Made by a program: the position numbers and the translations under genes. A DNA stretch of 53,566 bases. Source: Streptococcus mitis SK579. GTDB taxonomy: Bacteria; Bacillota; Bacilli; Lactobacillales; Streptococcaceae. Each line of letters begins with the position of its first letter. The first letter of the stretch is position 1. The notes below the pieces were generated by a model. It was not told the DNA's origin and searched no databases. It worked only from the letters and a program-made list of their open reading frames with translations. The DNA is taken from contig NZ_AJJL01000058.1 of the NCBI RefSeq assembly GCF_000257905.1, forward strand, positions 1 to 53,566. The letters are read 5' to 3'. Positions 53,546 to 53,566 of the stretch are shown piece after piece.

Positions 53546-53566
53546 ATACTCAATGAAAATCAAAGA
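53546..53566 (-). repeat. BOX element, start only (cut by window end)
   Basis: The last 21 bases (ATACTCAATGAAAATCAAAG onward) are the boxC end of a minus-oriented BOX repeat, identical in pattern to the copies at 14746 and 40908. Confidence 0.75.

Overview
The window looks like chromosomal DNA of a Mitis-group Streptococcus (S. mitis / S. oralis / S. pneumoniae relatives). The reasons are: low GC, strong AAGGAG ribosome sites, many extended -10 promoters (TGnTATAAT), five BOX repeats of the pneumococcal type, and gene blocks whose order I recognise from pneumococcus. From memory, several of these blocks lie far apart in S. pneumoniae (hom-thrB-msrAB-ABC-amidohydrolase-rplJL; gdhA; pyrDA-holA-sodA-rlmN-slrA through metG; rpiA-deoB-punA). 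This is therefore a rearranged relative or a different species.

Layout. 1-9.6 kb: threonine branch (hom, thrB), MsrA-MsrB fusion, a heterodimeric ABC exporter, an MTA/SAH deaminase-like amidohydrolase, then rplJ-rplL with its L10 leader. 9.6-11.0 kb: an intact ISL3-family insertion sequence directly behind the rplL terminator. 11.1-20.3 kb: gdhA, pyrDA, holA, sodA, a YutD-like gene, rlmN-vanZ-ABC-F, and slrA (lipoprotein cyclophilin). 20.3-24.3 kb is an accessory zone: decayed fragments, an HTH/membrane-protein pair with a repeated palindromic operator, a candidate Cia-type small RNA, a cadD-cadX cadmium-resistance islet, an HTH-like gene whose 3' end runs out of frame into a tyrosine-integrase tail, and a 47-codon orphan ORF. 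24.3-31.4 kb: rpsP-khpA, a mazG-like gene with an in-frame stop, a DMT transporter, two alpha/beta hydrolases, rimM-trmD, an ATP-cone protein, small nucleic-acid-binding-like proteins and bioY. 31.6-42.3 kb: gor, a MacAB-like efflux operon with two promoters and operator-like repeats, metG, a PadR pair, an aldo/keto reductase, and a hemolysin-III/DUF1836 pair. 42.4-50.5 kb: GNAT-ogt-ArsC/Spx cluster, polar amino-acid ABC genes, trxB, and the nucleoside salvage operon rpiA-deoB-DUF1697-punA.

The most striking gene is the last, 50715-53447. It encodes a 910-residue secreted protein with a YSIRK-like signal peptide, acidic calcium-repeat-like motifs, a class-3 lipase domain (GHSLG), and two tandem F-type fucolectin domains. 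Both lectin domains keep the full fucose motif H-x26-R-x-D-x4-R/K. The protein ends in a domain 4 of cholesterol-dependent cytolysins with no pore-forming domains. It reads as a lipase that borrows the targeting modules of lectinolysin-type toxins. The cytolysin undecapeptide is heavily altered, whereas the Thr-Leu cholesterol-recognition pair is kept.

No tRNA, rRNA or CRISPR array was recognised. Database-dependent statements are from memory; no search was run.
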